In this document: one piece after another, positions 5,201-5,265 of the stretch | Position numbering within the stretch: the first letter of the stretch is position 1 | Layout of the letters: each line of letters opens with the position of its first letter | From: an uncultured Thermoguttaceae bacterium | GTDB taxonomy: Bacteria; Planctomycetota; Planctomycetia; Pirellulales; Thermoguttaceae | Assembly (NCBI GenBank): GCA_934725735.1 | Contig: CAKVCP010000140.1 | Span: forward strand, 1 to 5,265 | DNA: 5,265 nucleotides | Reading direction: 5' to 3' | Notes under the pieces: generated by a model | Databases searched by the model: none | Told to the model about the DNA's origin: nothing | The model's input: the letters and a program-made list of their open reading frames with translations, nothing else | Made by a program: the position numbers and the translations under genes

Positions 5201-5265
5201 GCGATCCTTTTGTTCGCGTCGACGGACGCCTTTTCGATCAAACCCGGAACGTCAAGATTCAACGC
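5197..5265 (+). CDS. rph: Probable ribonuclease PH, N-terminal fragment (continues off the right edge)
   Basis: RNase PH is a phosphorolytic 3'-to-5' exoribonuclease that trims tRNA precursors, using phosphate and releasing nucleoside diphosphates. Only 23 codons are present. They include RVDGRLFDQTRNVKIQR, which fits the conserved N-terminal RxDGRxxDQxRxVxIxR of the family. The ATG overlaps the Nudix stop as ATGA, and GGGAG (5183-5187) lies nine bases upstream within the Nudix gene. The short length limits certainty; an rph/rdgB fusion or a related PH-domain protein cannot be excluded. Confidence 0.7.
   Translation, partial: MSDPFVRVDGRLFDQTRNVKIQR

Overview
The window looks like chromosomal DNA of a bacterium with GC-rich coding sequence (many gcg/gac/tcg codons) and clearly AT-rich intergenic gaps. 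A Planctomycetota member, perhaps a host-associated anaerobe, is my best guess. The grounds are indirect: a Bacteroides/Bacillus-type succinate dehydrogenase cytochrome b, a large exported thioredoxin-like/degenerate-protease protein with a long Ala/Pro/Thr linker, and weak -35 boxes. No rRNA, tRNA, CRISPR array, insertion sequence or phage gene is visible.

Layout, left to right. (1) 1-240, minus strand: the first 80 codons of a succinate dehydrogenase/fumarate reductase cytochrome b subunit (sdhC), continuing off the left edge. (2) 241-660: a 420-bp gap holding a very good sigma70-like promoter for sdhC (TTGACA, 17 bp, TAGTAT on the minus strand) built into a large inverted repeat, followed by a structured leader of about 250 nt. 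(3) 661-1590, minus strand: a YdhF-type aldo/keto reductase with a GTG start and a clear ribosome binding site. (4) 1591-1858: a divergent intergenic region with two short palindromes and a hairpin. (5) 1859-4231, plus strand: a 790-residue secreted protein with a thioredoxin-like domain lacking the nucleophilic Cys, a trypsin/HtrA-like fold without a recognisable catalytic triad, a roughly 220-residue low-complexity linker and a short conserved-looking C-terminal module. It ends at a strong intrinsic terminator (4264-4314). (6) 4315-4540: AT-rich promoter region. (7) 4541-5200, plus strand: a Nudix hydrolase of the 'predicted phosphoesterase' type. It overlaps by four bases (ATGA) the start of (8) 5197-5265, the first 23 codons of what looks like RNase PH (rph), running off the right edge.

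The genes do not form one pathway. sdhC belongs to respiration, with partners sdhA/sdhB expected to the left. The aldo/keto reductase and the exported protein are single transcription units that diverge from each other. The Nudix gene and rph are a translationally coupled pair, plausibly linked by nucleotide/RNA turnover. I found no clear novel system. The best candidates for a second look are the operator-like promoter of sdhC and the catalytically degenerate thioredoxin/protease fusion.
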